Part shown: positions 45,235-55,358 of the stretch, piece by piece
Numbering within the stretch: position 1 is the stretch's first letter
Layout: every line of letters begins with the position of its first letter
DNA from: Vandiemenella viatica
Taxonomy: Eukaryota > Arthropoda > Insecta > Orthoptera > Morabidae
Length of the DNA stretch: 64,000 nucleotides
Assembly: GCA_031002005.1 (NCBI GenBank)
Contig: CM061921.1
Span: forward strand, 144,307,283 to 144,371,282
Direction: 5' to 3'
The notes under the pieces: generated by a model
Databases searched by the model: none
What the model was told of the DNA's origin: nothing
Seen by the model: only the letters and a program-made list of their open reading frames with translations
Position numbers and translations under genes: made by a program

Positions 45235-45346
45235 AGGCTCTTATCTTTGCCGCATATGCTAGCAGGTACGGCGCGCCTCGACCCAACGCCAGGTGGTAAA
45301 AGATAAAAGGCGCGTACTGCCTACCACGCGCCGTGGGAATGGGCCT
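45235..45346. mobile_element. 112-bp Harbinger-like MITE with TTA target duplication
   Basis: The insertion splits the mariner transposase relic where the flanks would otherwise join smoothly (GGGGCAGTA..CTATGGGGGAC). It is bounded by TTA at 45232-45234 and 45347-45349, with AGGCTC/GGGCCT ends. TTA duplications are typical of PIF/Harbinger. GC-rich, no coding capacity. Related copies lie at 21594 and 23560-23830. Confidence 0.8.
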
Positions 45347-45828
45347 TTAGACTATGGGGGACATTCACCTGGGCTTCCATAAGACCCGTGGTGGTGATCG
45401 AAGGCACCATGACAGCCCAAGACAACGTGAAATTTATTGCGCACCGCCTGCATGCTTCATGCTTTACGTCTTCCACTACGGTGATGACATCTTAACTGCC
45501 CTTGTCACAAAGTCAGAATCTTACTACAGTGGTTTGAAGAGCATAACAGTGACCTCACGTTGATGTCTTTGACCCAAATTCGCCTGATCTGAACCTGATA
45601 GAACAAATCCGGGACTCTATAGGGCTACAGCTCCGCGCCCATTAAACACTGGCCCGTAATTTAAGGGAATCACGCGTCTTTGCACAGACATCTGGTGATA
45701 GATACCACCTGAAACCTACCAAGGACTTGTCGAATCCATATCACGTCGCATTGCTGCTGTATTTGGTTCCAAAGGTGGACCAACAAGCTATTAAGCAGGT
45801 AGTCATAATATTTTGGCTCATCAGTGTA

Positions 45829-46667
45829 GATAAATCCGATTCTTCGTTAACTAGTTTTCACTACACGGAATTTTGAAATAATATACTGACAGCAACAAAT
45901 ATTAGTATGTTTACAGTAAAATACCAAGGAATAAAGAGTTACCTTTGTCTTATTCGCTAAGCGATACAGTAATTAAAATTAACGTGATGTTTGTTCGTAA
46001 GCAGGACTCGATGTAAAGTGTTGTTCATATGCGAGTGAGGGTCTAACCGACATGTATCACCTGAACCGTGAAAAACCTTTCTCCTACGCGCAGACGTAAT
46101 CCTTTCAATTTTCCCAGTAAACAAGACGGTAGATTGGTTTCCATCAGTATCGTCTCAAATATGGCAGAGATTGTGTAAGCATTAACAACCTCGTACCCCT
46201 CTCCGTTCTCTTATATGGAAACTGTGGAAAGGAGGCCGATCTCCCGCTACGTTGCCTGTCGTCCTGAACCAGATATTATTGCTTCTTATATTCGCTCCAA
46301 CTACAATATTTTTGATACCTTTCACAGTAAGACGTTCTCTGTGCAGTTATTATCATTTTATTTAGTTTGTGTAACTAGAGTAACTAGCTGAGAGAGACTG
46401 TTCACCAGCTATTGCGGTGTCAGGAACTTTAACGATAAATTTCTCCCTTATATTATTCAGAGAGCTGAGATCGAGATTTGATAATTGCAAAAGTTATTTC
46501 CCCGTGGATGCTACTTCCGCAGTTTTACTGTAAACAAATCAATGACTTTCTGAGAGTATTCCCTTTAAATATGCCAGAGAGATGCCTCGTACCTTTCAAA
46601 GGAGATGTCAACGTAGAGCAGATGCGACATTAGCACTGAGCAAGAAACTGTCTCCTCTACACTATGA
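45829..46667. other. No recognised element
   Basis: No coding frame or repeat block of note was seen here. Confidence 0.4.
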
Positions 46668-46668
46668 G

Positions 46669-46885
46669 ACCGAGCGTGGTGGGTGAGCTGTAACGCGGAC
46701 GCAGGTTCGAATCCCCGTCCGGGCACCCAGATTTTGATATTCTATGGTTTCCCGAAATCACTCCAGGCAAATGACGGAACGCTTCCTTCTAAAGGACATG
46801 GTTGAATTCCTTCCCGTTCCTTGCCCCTCCCCCCAATTCTTATCTGCCTGTAATGATCTCGACGTCGAAGAGGCGTAAAGCCATA

Positions 46886-46931
<46 letters not shown>
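46669..46931 (+). repeat. SINE-1 copy (1a) with 43-bp poly-A tail
   Basis: Plus-strand copy. Part of the head between the A box and B box is deleted, but the body and 3' end are intact. An almost pure A run of about 43 nt (46888-46931) suggests recent insertion. No clear target duplication was seen. Confidence 0.9.
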
Positions 46932-46939
<8 letters not shown>

Positions 46940-47139
46940 GAAAAGAATGCGTCCTTTCCATTTGCCCATCCGTGTAGACTTTAACGTCATACACTTAACA
47001 CACACCACACTTACATTGCAGCTTTAAGACCTACTGACAAATAATCGTCACCAACGTCGAAGCAGGGAGATGGTAGTACGGGTAAAAGAAAAATGACTGC
47101 AAAAAATGTGAAGAAGAAGGAAATTGTTGTAAATAAGGG

Positions 47140-47392
47140 ACCTAGCGTGGTGGGTGAGCAGTTAACACTCTGGCCTCGCAATCTGGAGGCCACCAGCTCG
47201 AATCCCCGTCCGGGCATCCAGATTTGGATTTTCCATGGTTTCCCCAAATCACTCCAGGCGAATGCCGGGATGCTTCCTTCAAAATGCCATGCCCAAATTC
47301 ATTCCCATTCCTTGTCCTCAGTCCCATACCGTCTCTAATGGCCTCGACGTCGACGAGGCGTAAAACCATACAATTTTTTTTAAAAAAATCAG
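47140..47392 (+). repeat. SINE-1 copy (1a)
   Basis: Plus-strand full-length copy with A box TGGTGGGTGAGCAG, B box altered to GCTCGAATCC, and tail CCATACAATTTTTTTTAAAA. About 210 bp beyond the previous copy and in the same direction. Confidence 0.87.
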
Positions 47393-47529
47393 GTAGATGC
47401 AGAGATTGAGAGTTTTGAAGAGACTATATTAGCCTCTTGTAACCATATGTCAACCTTTCCTTTACGTGTGCACCCTGTCTGCACGGACGAGGCTCTGGCG
47501 ACTGAACGATTCCCGGCTTTTGCCTCTAA

Positions 47530-47829
47530 CCCCCCCCCCCCCACGTAGCACGTAGCTTTTTTTCCTTTTGATTCCAGAAGACATTTTGTATTGTTTTCTC
47601 TTGTCAGGTTATTGTAAATTACATACGGAGATAATTAACTGAGGGAAATAAATATCCACATTCTGTTGTGAGTTCTATTCCTCATTTTAACTGTGAAAAA
47701 TGTTATGAAAGGAAAGCTACGTGGCCTGGCTTGGAACCCCCCCCCCCTCCCCCCACGTAGCCTAGCGTAGCCTTCCAGCCAACCCCTCCCCCCCTGGACC
47801 GAGTCACGTAGTTTGTGCACGGTCCCAAA
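47530..47829 (-). mobile_element. G-rich TIR element, copy 3, one end lost
   Basis: Reverse-strand relative of 15717-16094 and 20672-21062. The intact end reads GTAGTTTGTGCACGGTCCC at right. The other side diverges from the family just after the C run near 47531-47544. C runs at about 47531, 47739 and 47788 are the inverted G runs. Confidence 0.7.
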
Positions 47830-47929
47830 GGGTCATCCACTGTTTGGGAACGGCCTCCTGAATGGAGGATGAAGGAGCGGGTTTGGTTTAAAGCACCCGC
47901 TAGTTCTTGGCAATAAAGATGGATGAATC

Positions 47930-49372
47930 AGAAATGATCAGCAGCATGGGAATTCAGAAGGCAATGAAAGATCCTGAGGGAATCCAGGGGCCATGTAATC
48001 CTCTGAATTTCGTATGGAATGATGGCTTCTTCCTGGGTGAAATACTCCGGAGATAAAACAGTCCACCAGTCGGATTTACTAAAGACTGCTCAGCGAGGAG
48101 TCAACAGTATTAATGAAAACATTATTGATGTCGGAACATGTAATGTTAGAATTCTGATTAGGGCTAGAAGGAACATGTTGTTGGGATTAGTGAAGTTAAA
48201 GGTAAGGACGTGAGGGATTTATGTTCTGTAGAATATGTTCTAATAAGCACACAAGTTGGCGGTGGGATTACTGATGTGGGATTTATAATGGACAAGAGAT
48301 TATGAAAACTAGTGAGGTACTACTAACCGTTCATGCACAGAATTATTTGGATGAAAGTACAATAGAAGCTAAACATGTATCAACCACGTTAATATAAGCG
48401 TATATTCAAACATCAGAAGATGTTACAAATATAAATGCTTACGCGTTTATCGCTGCGTTGTTATATTCTTAATTCTTCTTTTCCCGACGTTTCAACCTAG
48501 TCTTAGGTCTTCTTCAGGGGTCTTGTGCCGAATCTGCTAAAGACTGTGATCTTCTGGAGACCGGCGTGGCTAGTTGTTTATTTGTACTGCCCATTGTCTG
48601 ACTATCCAGAGATGTTTACGACGTAATATCTGTGGGTCCAAAGTTAATTATTTATCCAGCACACATTGAAACGTCGGGAAAAGAAGAGTTATGAATATAA
48701 CAACGTAGCGATAATCCCGTAAGCATTTATATTTGTAATATAACGCCTGCGAAAACAACAAAATCAGAAGATGTTTTTGATGAAATAGAGAAAATATATA
48801 TATATCGGAAATGAACACTCAATTTGCAATGAGAAAGGGATGGCAAATTCAATGATCATGTGAGATTAGAATGTTGTAATCCGAAAAGGAACGCGTGCTT
48901 TAACGAATTTCGGTCTGGAAGATTGAAATGAGCGAAGAAATACGTCGCTTTAAAATCTTTCAAAAAATGCAAACTGTTTATAGCAAACATATTATTTAAG
49001 ATAATAAAGTAGTCTATTATTTAAGAATCACACGGAAATAATAAATACATCTAAATGACTAGAGAATACTGGTAGACATCAGCTAAGTTATATCTTGGAA
49101 AAGCAGAGGTTCAGAAAGCAATTCCAGTACTGTAAAGCATTTCCCGTGGTTGACAATAATCTCGTTATAATGAAGCGCATCCTGAAATTTAGGAGAACAA
49201 AGAAGCACCACAAGCAAAACAGACTTGGAGTTAACAGACTCACATGAAAAACAATCGTAAATATGGATCTAAGAAATATGTGTGAAACAAATTCCACTGA
49301 AGAAGTAGATTATTGAAGGTGGTAAAGAAACGTCGAGAATAAGGAAAGGAGCTAGCCGTAAACCTAGGATCA

Positions 49373-49421
<49 letters not shown>

Positions 49422-50034
49422 TAGTTAATGGCTGAAATGCTCAAAATTAAGTAGAAAAAAAAGCGTTACAGATAGTTTAGAAATGAGATAAACAGGGAAT
49501 GCAAGAAAGCTAAGGATAAATGGCTGCTCAAAACGCATGATAAAATAAATAATGAAATTTTTGAAGATGAAGTAGGTCCAGGTTATAGGAGGATCAAACA
49601 GAATTTGGGGGAAAAATATAGAAAACGTGTATTAAAGTATAATATGCTGATGCTTAAGCTAAACTCAGAATAAAGAGTTAACCTATATGGCACATAAGAC
49701 CTCAGAAACAGTACGCTGTAAAAAGATGAAAATGTTGGATGGTATTGATAATGTAAAAGATCCTGTTTTAAGAATAGAATCTGACCGAGCTTGAAATGAT
49801 CTGAACTCGAATAAGACAGCAGGAAATTATAAGATTCCTCAAGAACTTCTGAAATCTCTAGGAGAAGAAAAAACCAAATATTATTCAAACTGATGTCTTA
49901 GTATTAAGAAAGAGGGGATATTTAATATCATCGTGACTCCCTCCAAGACAAAAATATGAAAACTGTCACATACAGAGCGACATGATTCAAATTGTTACCA
50001 GGATAATTTAAAGTAGAATATGAAGTGAAAGATA
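47930..50034 (+). pseudogene. Decayed second-type LINE, first part (5' end and RT start)
   Basis: 5' region similar to 38820-38950, then an endonuclease-like start (IIDVGTCNVRILIRARRNM) near 48130. Later is a reverse-transcriptase piece, DLNSNKTAGNYKIPQELLKS, at about 49796-49855, which matches the usual NKAPG.D.IP.ELLK motif. It is interrupted by a MITE (48423-48740), a long T run at 49378-49420 and a Tc1 element at 50035. Stops are frequent. Confidence 0.78.
48423..48740. mobile_element. Foldback MITE, ~320 bp
   Basis: The arms 48423-48494 and 48668-48740 are inverted copies of about 72 bp. Shared blocks include TATAAATGCTTACGCGTTTA, GAATATAACAACG-type sequence and CCCGACGTTTCAA. The unpaired middle is about 170 bp. 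No coding capacity. It sits inside the decayed LINE. Confidence 0.85.
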
Positions 50035-50198
50035 CACAGACGGAAAAAAAAATCCCAACACCAAGAAAAAATTATTGTAGAGTAATGAAATTTGGACAAT
50101 GCATTTGTCAAGTTAACATGTTTAATTGATTAAATTTTCAAGATCACAGGTTAATTTAAGCTCAAGAAAATGCATTTCAAATGTGAAATACTGTTAAA

Positions 50199-50567
50199 TT
50201 AATAGCCGGTGTAACCTCCAGAATTTTGAATGCAAGCCTGCAAACGTGAATGCATTGTGTCATACAGGTTTCGAATGTCACTTTGTGGTATGGAGTTCCA
50301 TGCTTGTTGTACTTGTGCTGTCAATACTGGGACGGTCAGTGCTGGCTGTGGATGATGCTGGAGTTGTCGTCCAATGATATCCCATACGTGTTCAATTGGA
50401 GACAGATCTGGTGATCTCGCAGGCCAAGGTAACATGTCGACACTCTGTAGAGCACGTTGCGAGACAACAGCGGTATGAGGGCGACCGTTATCCTGTTGAA
50501 AAACTCCCCCTTGAATGCTGTTCATGAATGGCAGCACTACAGAAATTCGAGTTGCACTTGGTACCAC
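50199..50567 (-). pseudogene. Inverted duplicate of the Tc1 transposase C terminus
   Basis: 122-codon frame whose residues from VVLPFMNSIQ onward match the C-terminal 113 residues of the plus-strand transposase, except Gly for Ala in QDNARPH. The 9 preceding residues are unrelated, marking the breakpoint. Lacks the first catalytic Asp, so it cannot be a working transposase. Confidence 0.9.
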
Positions 50568-51291
50568 AGTGACACAACGAACTGTTAGAAATCGGTTACT
50601 TCAAGGACAGCTCCGAGCCAGGCGCCCTGTAGCGTGCATTCCACTGACTACAAGCCATCGCCGTTTGCGACTCCAGTGGTGTCAAGCCAGAGCTCATTGG
50701 AGGACGGAGTGGAGATCTGTTGTGTTTTCTGATGAAAGCAGGTTCTGTCTTGGTGCCAGTGATGGCCGAGTGTTGGTCAGAAGGAGGCCAGGGGAACGCC
50801 TGCAACCAAACTGTCTGCGGCCTAGACACACTGGACCTACACCTGGAGTCATGGTCTGGGGAGCAATTTCCTATGACAGCAGGAGCACTCTTGTGGTTAT
50901 ACCAAACACACTGACTGCAAATTTGTACGTCAGTCTGGTAATTCAACCTGTAGTGCTGCCATTCATGAACAGCATTCAAGGGGGAGTTTTTCAACAGGAT
51001 AACGCTCGCCCTCATACCGCTGTTGTCTCGCAACGTGCTCTACAGAGTGTCGACATGTTACCTTGGCCTGCGAGATCACCAGATCTGTCTCCAATTGAAC
51101 ACGTATGGGATATCATTGGACGACAACTCCAGCATCATCCACAGCCAGCACTGACCGTCCCAGTATTGACAGCACAAGTACAACAAGCATGGAACTCCAT
51201 ACCACAAAGTGACATTCGAAACCTGTATGACACAATGCATTCACGTTTGCAGGCTTGCATTCAAAATTCTGGAGGTTACACCGGCTATTAA
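50515..51291 (+). CDS. Tc1-type transposase, N-terminally truncated (258 aa)
   Basis: Intact frame for the catalytic part of a DD34E transposase, which cuts and joins element ends. FSDESRFCLG (first Asp, near residue 72), QQDNARPHTA (second Asp) and SPDLSPIEHVWD (Glu) are present, followed by an intact C terminus ending GGYTGY. The paired helix-turn-helix DNA-binding N terminus expected in a ~340-aa protein is largely missing. It was replaced when the inverted copy formed, and the first ~9 residues come from the left arm. The mirror frame on the reverse strand (50199-50567) reads the same C-terminal residues with QQDNGRPH instead of QQDNARPH. Confidence 0.9.
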   Translation: MLFMNGSTTEIRVALGTTVTQRTVRNRLLQGQLRARRPVACIPLTTSHRRLRLQWCQARAHWRTEWRSVVFSDESRFCLGASDGRVLVRRRPGERLQPNCLRPRHTGPTPGVMVWGAISYDSRSTLVVIPNTLTANLYVSLVIQPVVLPFMNSIQGGVFQQDNARPHTAVVSQRALQSVDMLPWPARSPDLSPIEHVWDIIGRQLQHHPQPALTVPVLTAQVQQAWNSIPQSDIRNLYDTMHSRLQACIQNSGGYTGY

Positions 51292-51455
51292 TTTAACAGT
51301 ATTTCACATTTGAAATGCATTTTCTTGAGCTTAAATTAACCTGTGATCTTGAAAATTTAATCAATTAAACATGTTAACTTGACAAATGCATTGTCCAAAT
51401 TTCATTACTCTACAATAATTTTTTCTTGGTGTTGGGATTTTTTTTTCCGTCTGTG

Positions 51456-52520
51456 TATATTACATCTGTTTGGGTTTAATAAAACCATGATAAAATTAAA
51501 TTAGAAGGATAGATCAATAACATTCATGCCATTAGTCTACATAGAGAAAGCTTTCCATAATATTTGAGGGGACAACAAGTTCAAAATTTTTAAAAATTCA
51601 GGTGCGAAGTATCGATATAGAAACAGTAATTTATAATCTACATAGGAATCAGGTGGTTATAAGAAAGGTAGTAGAACAAGAGATACGTGTATCATTTGAA
51701 AAGGGAGTAAACAAAGATTGCAGTTCATCTCAACTAATATTCAAGTAATCAAGGCAGTAAAAGAAAAATTGGATGTGGCTTAAAATTTTGATAAGAAACA
51801 ATCAGTATGCTTATGCTGTGGTATGTTGATATTAGTGGACAGAAGTAAAGGTACTGAAACAGTATAAATGGTATGAAAAAATATTGTGAAAAAAATTTGG
51901 TAAAAATATAAACCAAGTAAAGACAAAGAACATAAAATGTAAAAAATGATAGTAACAGCGGACAAAATATAAAAGTATTATGAGATGTATTAGGGAAAGT
52001 AAGAGAAATTTTTTATTCATGAAACAAAAATATAACTTAAGCCCAAAGTAAGAACAATCTCAAAATAAGAGAGTACAAGTTGTACAAATCTTCTTAAAAA
52101 AAAAAACAAAGAACAAAAAATTGACCACGAAATTAACTATCTAACACTGTGTAACCAAGGAGCAAAACAAGTAATGGAGATAAAAGAATTAAAATTTAAG
52201 CATTTTAAGATGATACAAATTAAACGGACAAATAAAGTAACAAATGAACATGTTTTGGAATTTATGGGTGAGGAAAGAAGATTCGAAGCTTCTCCCCGAA
52301 AAAAAGAGAGTGAATGATGAGTGACATTAGAACACACGTGAGATTAGTTGATTTGTTAGTAAATAAAAGTCGAGGAGAGGAACTGCAGAGGAAAAGAAAT
52401 ATTACAAATATGAAGCAGATAGTTGAGTACGTATGTCGCAATGGTTACTCTGTGACGAAGAATTGCACTCATCACAGGAACAAATGGAGGACTGCATCAA
52501 ACAAAGCTCAACTGAGTGTT
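51456..52520 (+). pseudogene. Decayed second-type LINE, second part
   Basis: Continues the LINE interrupted at 50035. The plus-strand frames contain VYIEKAFHNI, KIFKNSGAKYRYRNSNLYNL, EQEIRVSFEKGVNKDC and a YAYA relic of the YADD active site near 51805. C-terminal pieces extend to about 52500. The order and orientation agree with the 47930-50034 part, showing that the Tc1 element inserted into this LINE. Confidence 0.75.
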
Positions 52521-52525
52521 TCCGA

Positions 52526-52798
52526 CAGGGCCGGCGTAAGGGAAGGGTAAGCGGGGCAAAAGTACCCGGGGCCCGAGCCCCCGAAGGGGGCCCTCCGGCC
52601 ATGGTGTCTACCAAACAGAAATAAAACACAAAAAAACTTTCTAAAGAAGGTGTTATTTGATTTTTTGGATTAAAATTTTCTGACTTTATCCAAAAAATCT
52701 AAGTGTAGAGTAAACAAACAAAAAATCGAGATGGGGTGGTGGGGGAGGGGGGGCCGAGAACCCTTACCTTGGGCCCGAGAATCCTAGCGCCGGCCCTG
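52526..52798. mobile_element. hAT-type MITE, 273 bp, with 8-bp target-site duplication
   Basis: The ends are CAGGGCCGGCG and its complement CGCCGGCCCTG, flanked by exact GTTTCCGA at 52518-52525 and 52799-52806. Subterminal GGGCCC and GGGGCCCGAG blocks pair with each other. No coding capacity. It inserted in or at the end of the decayed LINE. Confidence 0.93.
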
Positions 52799-53213
52799 GT
52801 TTCCGACTGTCTGTAAACTACATAAACTTTATCCTAATGCGTTCAGTGCTTTGCTCTCTAACATGTAATTTCGATCTGGGGAATGGGGATTTTAGTATGC
52901 TGCACTCCAAATTTCTACCTGCATTCGTTGTACTACCCCAAGTCCATTATGGCGGTGCTTTAAGACACTCGATCAAACTGAAGGATTTCATTTGTATGGC
53001 AGTATTCATCATAGTCGACTTATAATATGAGATTCCAAACCTACTCTTCAGCAATCCTATCTCAGCTCTTCCATTGCTCTAGGTAGTACAGTATAATACT
53101 TCATCCATGAGTTACAGATTACATTCCGTCTGCATGTTGTAAAATTCATACATTTCTTCCTTGCTCGCCAGCGGCATTCTCTAGTGTGTAAGTTAACCAT
53201 TTTTGGTCAAGTG

Positions 53214-53521
53214 GTTTTTTATGGCCTTACGCTTCGTCGACATCGGGTCATCAGAGGCGGGATGAGACTAGGGACAAGGAATTTTTTTAACTGCTTTACG
53301 TCTCTCAACAGCGAGGTCTTTAGAGACGGGAAAGGATGGGGGGCAAGGAATGGGAAGGAATTCGGCCATGGCATTTTGAAGGACGCATCCCCGGATTAGT
53401 CTGGAATGATTTAGGGAAACAATGGAAAACCCAAATTTGGATGCCCGGACGGGGATTCGAACCGACATCCTCCAGAATTCGAGGCCAGAACGTTAACCAC
53501 TCACCCACCACGCTCGGTTTA
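53214..53521 (-). repeat. Chimeric SINE-1 (1b full copy joined to 1a 3' tail), flanked by one duplication
   Basis: On the reverse strand a complete 1b copy ends in its A run (53281-53288). It continues directly into the last ~70 bp of a 1a copy (TTCCTTGTCCCTAGTCTCAT and following), then a second A run. GTCAAGTG flanks the whole structure at 53206-53213 and 53522-53529, so it entered as one unit. Confidence 0.85.
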
Positions 53522-53529
53522 GTCAAGTG

Positions 53530-54331
53530 AAAAGTGACCTGTGGACGAGGCGATAATAGAAAAATTAACGGGGACACGCAACGTGTCAGATACCTCGACA
53601 CAAGCGAACGAGCTTTTTCGGTAAAGAACACAAAAACCGGAGGCCCAACTACCTGTAAACGGTCAGGGATTACAAGTGATGCTTTTAACGTAAGTTTGAA
53701 AGACAGGCAATAAAAAGCGTGTTTCTCGACCAGAGGGATTTCGGGCAAGAGGCCTTACAAAGACGGCTTTGGTTCACAACACGGGAACCGTAGCATCAAA
53801 CGTTAAATTAAAAAAAAATTCACCACCCCAAGAAGCTGTTTTACAGATCCCCCAACGACAGGAGAAAACATGTGTATGAGGCAATGGTTCAGGCTGTGTG
53901 AAATAACATCCCACGCTAGTTTTAACAACAAACTTACGTGCGGTGTTTTCTTGTCGGAAGTTTGGGCGATTCCGCTATTGGCCGCTCACTTCTTTCTTAG
54001 AGCGACTTACATTCGTTAGCTTTTGGCGTGTGGAGGTGTAACACTCTGAAAGGGATCAAAAGGGGCTCATTAGTTGACACCGCAAGGTTGTTTCTTTGTT
54101 GTACTGAAAGCGAGCAGCCGACTGTTGACGCAGGCGCGACGAAGCGGTGACAATGAAGCTTCCTGGTATAAGAGATGGCCGTGGGCAGCGGTGATCTTGT
54201 TGACGGGACCAAATGACAATGGAAACTAAGACCCGGCCAGACGGTTTTCACCGGAAAAATGATCGTTACCAACGACAAGACCTTCACACAACCTTCGATA
54301 GACAATGGATGCCCGAAGTAAAAGCCTTTCT
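53530..54331. other. No recognised element
   Basis: GC content is higher than in the neighbouring AT-rich DNA, but no coding motif or repeat block was seen. Short frames at 53320-53748 and 53997-54305 look incidental. Confidence 0.4.
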
Positions 54332-54863
54332 ACATTTATTTGTCCATCTGTTATTTGATTAAAATGCAATTTGTATGTATAATTATTAGTAGCAGAATAC
54401 GATTCAAGTATTTTAAATTAAATTTTCAAAAAATAATTAAAAAAATATTTCGTTCACCTGTTTTTTTTTTTTTTAATTATAATTCATTTCAAAGAGAGAC
54501 ATGTAAAGAATACAAAAAGTATGAGCTGCTTCTGTAAAATTTATAGATATGTAAGAGAGAAAGTTAGCGCACCACATCGTCTGTCAGACTGCGTGGTGCG
54601 CTAACTTAATCAGCTGGCTGCCGTTTCACAGGCAACCCAAACTATTTATGTTCTCTACACGTCTCTGTTCTAAATAAACATAATTTATATATAAAAAAAA
54701 ACCATAACGAAATTTTTTGAAAAACAAATTATTCTTTGAAAATTTAATTAAAAATACTTGTAGCCATATTTTGATGGGAACCCCGACAGAATCGTATTCT
54801 GCTACTAATAATTATACATGAAAATTGAATTTTGATCAAATAACAGATAGACGTACAAATCAT
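54332..54863. mobile_element. Long-hairpin foldback element
   Basis: Almost the entire ~530 bp forms one imperfect hairpin. The outer arms share ATTATTAGTAGCAGAATACG at 54387 and 54791-54830 (inverted). The match continues, with indels, to a perfect 15-bp stem AAGTTAGCGCACCAC / GTGGTGCGCTAACTT at 54561-54575 and 54593-54607. The 17-nt loop itself contains GTCTG-T-CAGAC. The right arm has an extra ~28 bp. No coding capacity. Both flanks are AT-rich and the target duplication is unclear. Confidence 0.82.
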
Positions 54864-55356
54864 GCAGCTGGATCTTGGACTATGATTATCCAAGAATAAA
54901 TTGTTCTTTTATATCAATAAACGGTTACTTGATTTATCAAGTTAAAGTAAATAAAGCCCTAAGGTAATGTTTCTTAAATGAGTATTTTCTTGTGCTGTAT
55001 CCAAAACAATTATCCTTTCGTATAAGTTTTCATATTGTCCATAATAACAATCAAAGGGAATTCTTTGATGAATATTTGAAATTACTTAAAAATTAAATTA
55101 TCCACCCAGGGGGGACGTTTCGCAATGAACGAGTTTGGCACCAGCCACTGTTCAATTGGTTTCATCAATAAACTCCAGACAAATATGCTTCTTTGTGGGA
55201 GTTATTATCTATTATTTTCAACATGTTACAATAGTTGTCATAAAGGAAATATAGGATGTCAAGTTCTTAACATTTTTCTGAAAATAGTAAGTTTCAAGTT
55301 ACTTTACGTAGCTGTTATATTCAAAAATATTTAGGATTGTAAACAGTCGCAACTAC
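54864..55356. other. AT-rich, nothing recognised
   Basis: A 69-codon frame (55125-55334) has no recognisable motif. Confidence 0.4.
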
Positions 55357-55358
55357 TA

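Larger units (their letters stand above)
44299..45826 (+). mobile_element. Mariner/Tc1-type element with inverted ends, carrying two nested insertions
   Basis: The ends are CACTGATGAGCCAAAATATT and its exact complement, next to TA at 44297-44298 and 45827-45828. From 44437 a transposase start is visible (MAKSTDIRDFHKGKIVTAQW, a helix-turn-helix region). YSDES-like catalytic sequence lies at 44898-44912 and a LNLIEQI-like third-acid region near 45600. The coding line is broken by frameshifts and by a SINE-2 (44919-45122) and a MITE (45235-45346). Without both, the element would be about 1.2 kb. It is dead. Confidence 0.88.
50035..51455 (+). mobile_element. Tc1-type element rearranged into a giant inverted repeat
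   Basis: Bounded by TA at 50033-50034 and 51456-51457, with ends CACAGACGGAAAAAAAAATC and complement. The left arm 50035-50541 and right arm 50949-51455, both 507 bp, are inverted copies. They appear nearly identical by eye, with at least one substitution in the coding part. The normal 5' half has been replaced by an inverted copy of the 3' half. Between them lie 407 unpaired bp coding the middle of the transposase. Confidence 0.93.

Noticed and set aside
46742..47008. Poly-phenylalanine or poly-lysine proteins
   Set aside because: They are translations of the 43-nt A tail of a SINE-1 copy.
50596..51033. Reverse frame of 145 codons in the Tc1 element
   Set aside because: Antisense to the transposase catalytic region. 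The meaningful frames are 50515-51291 and its inverted duplicate.
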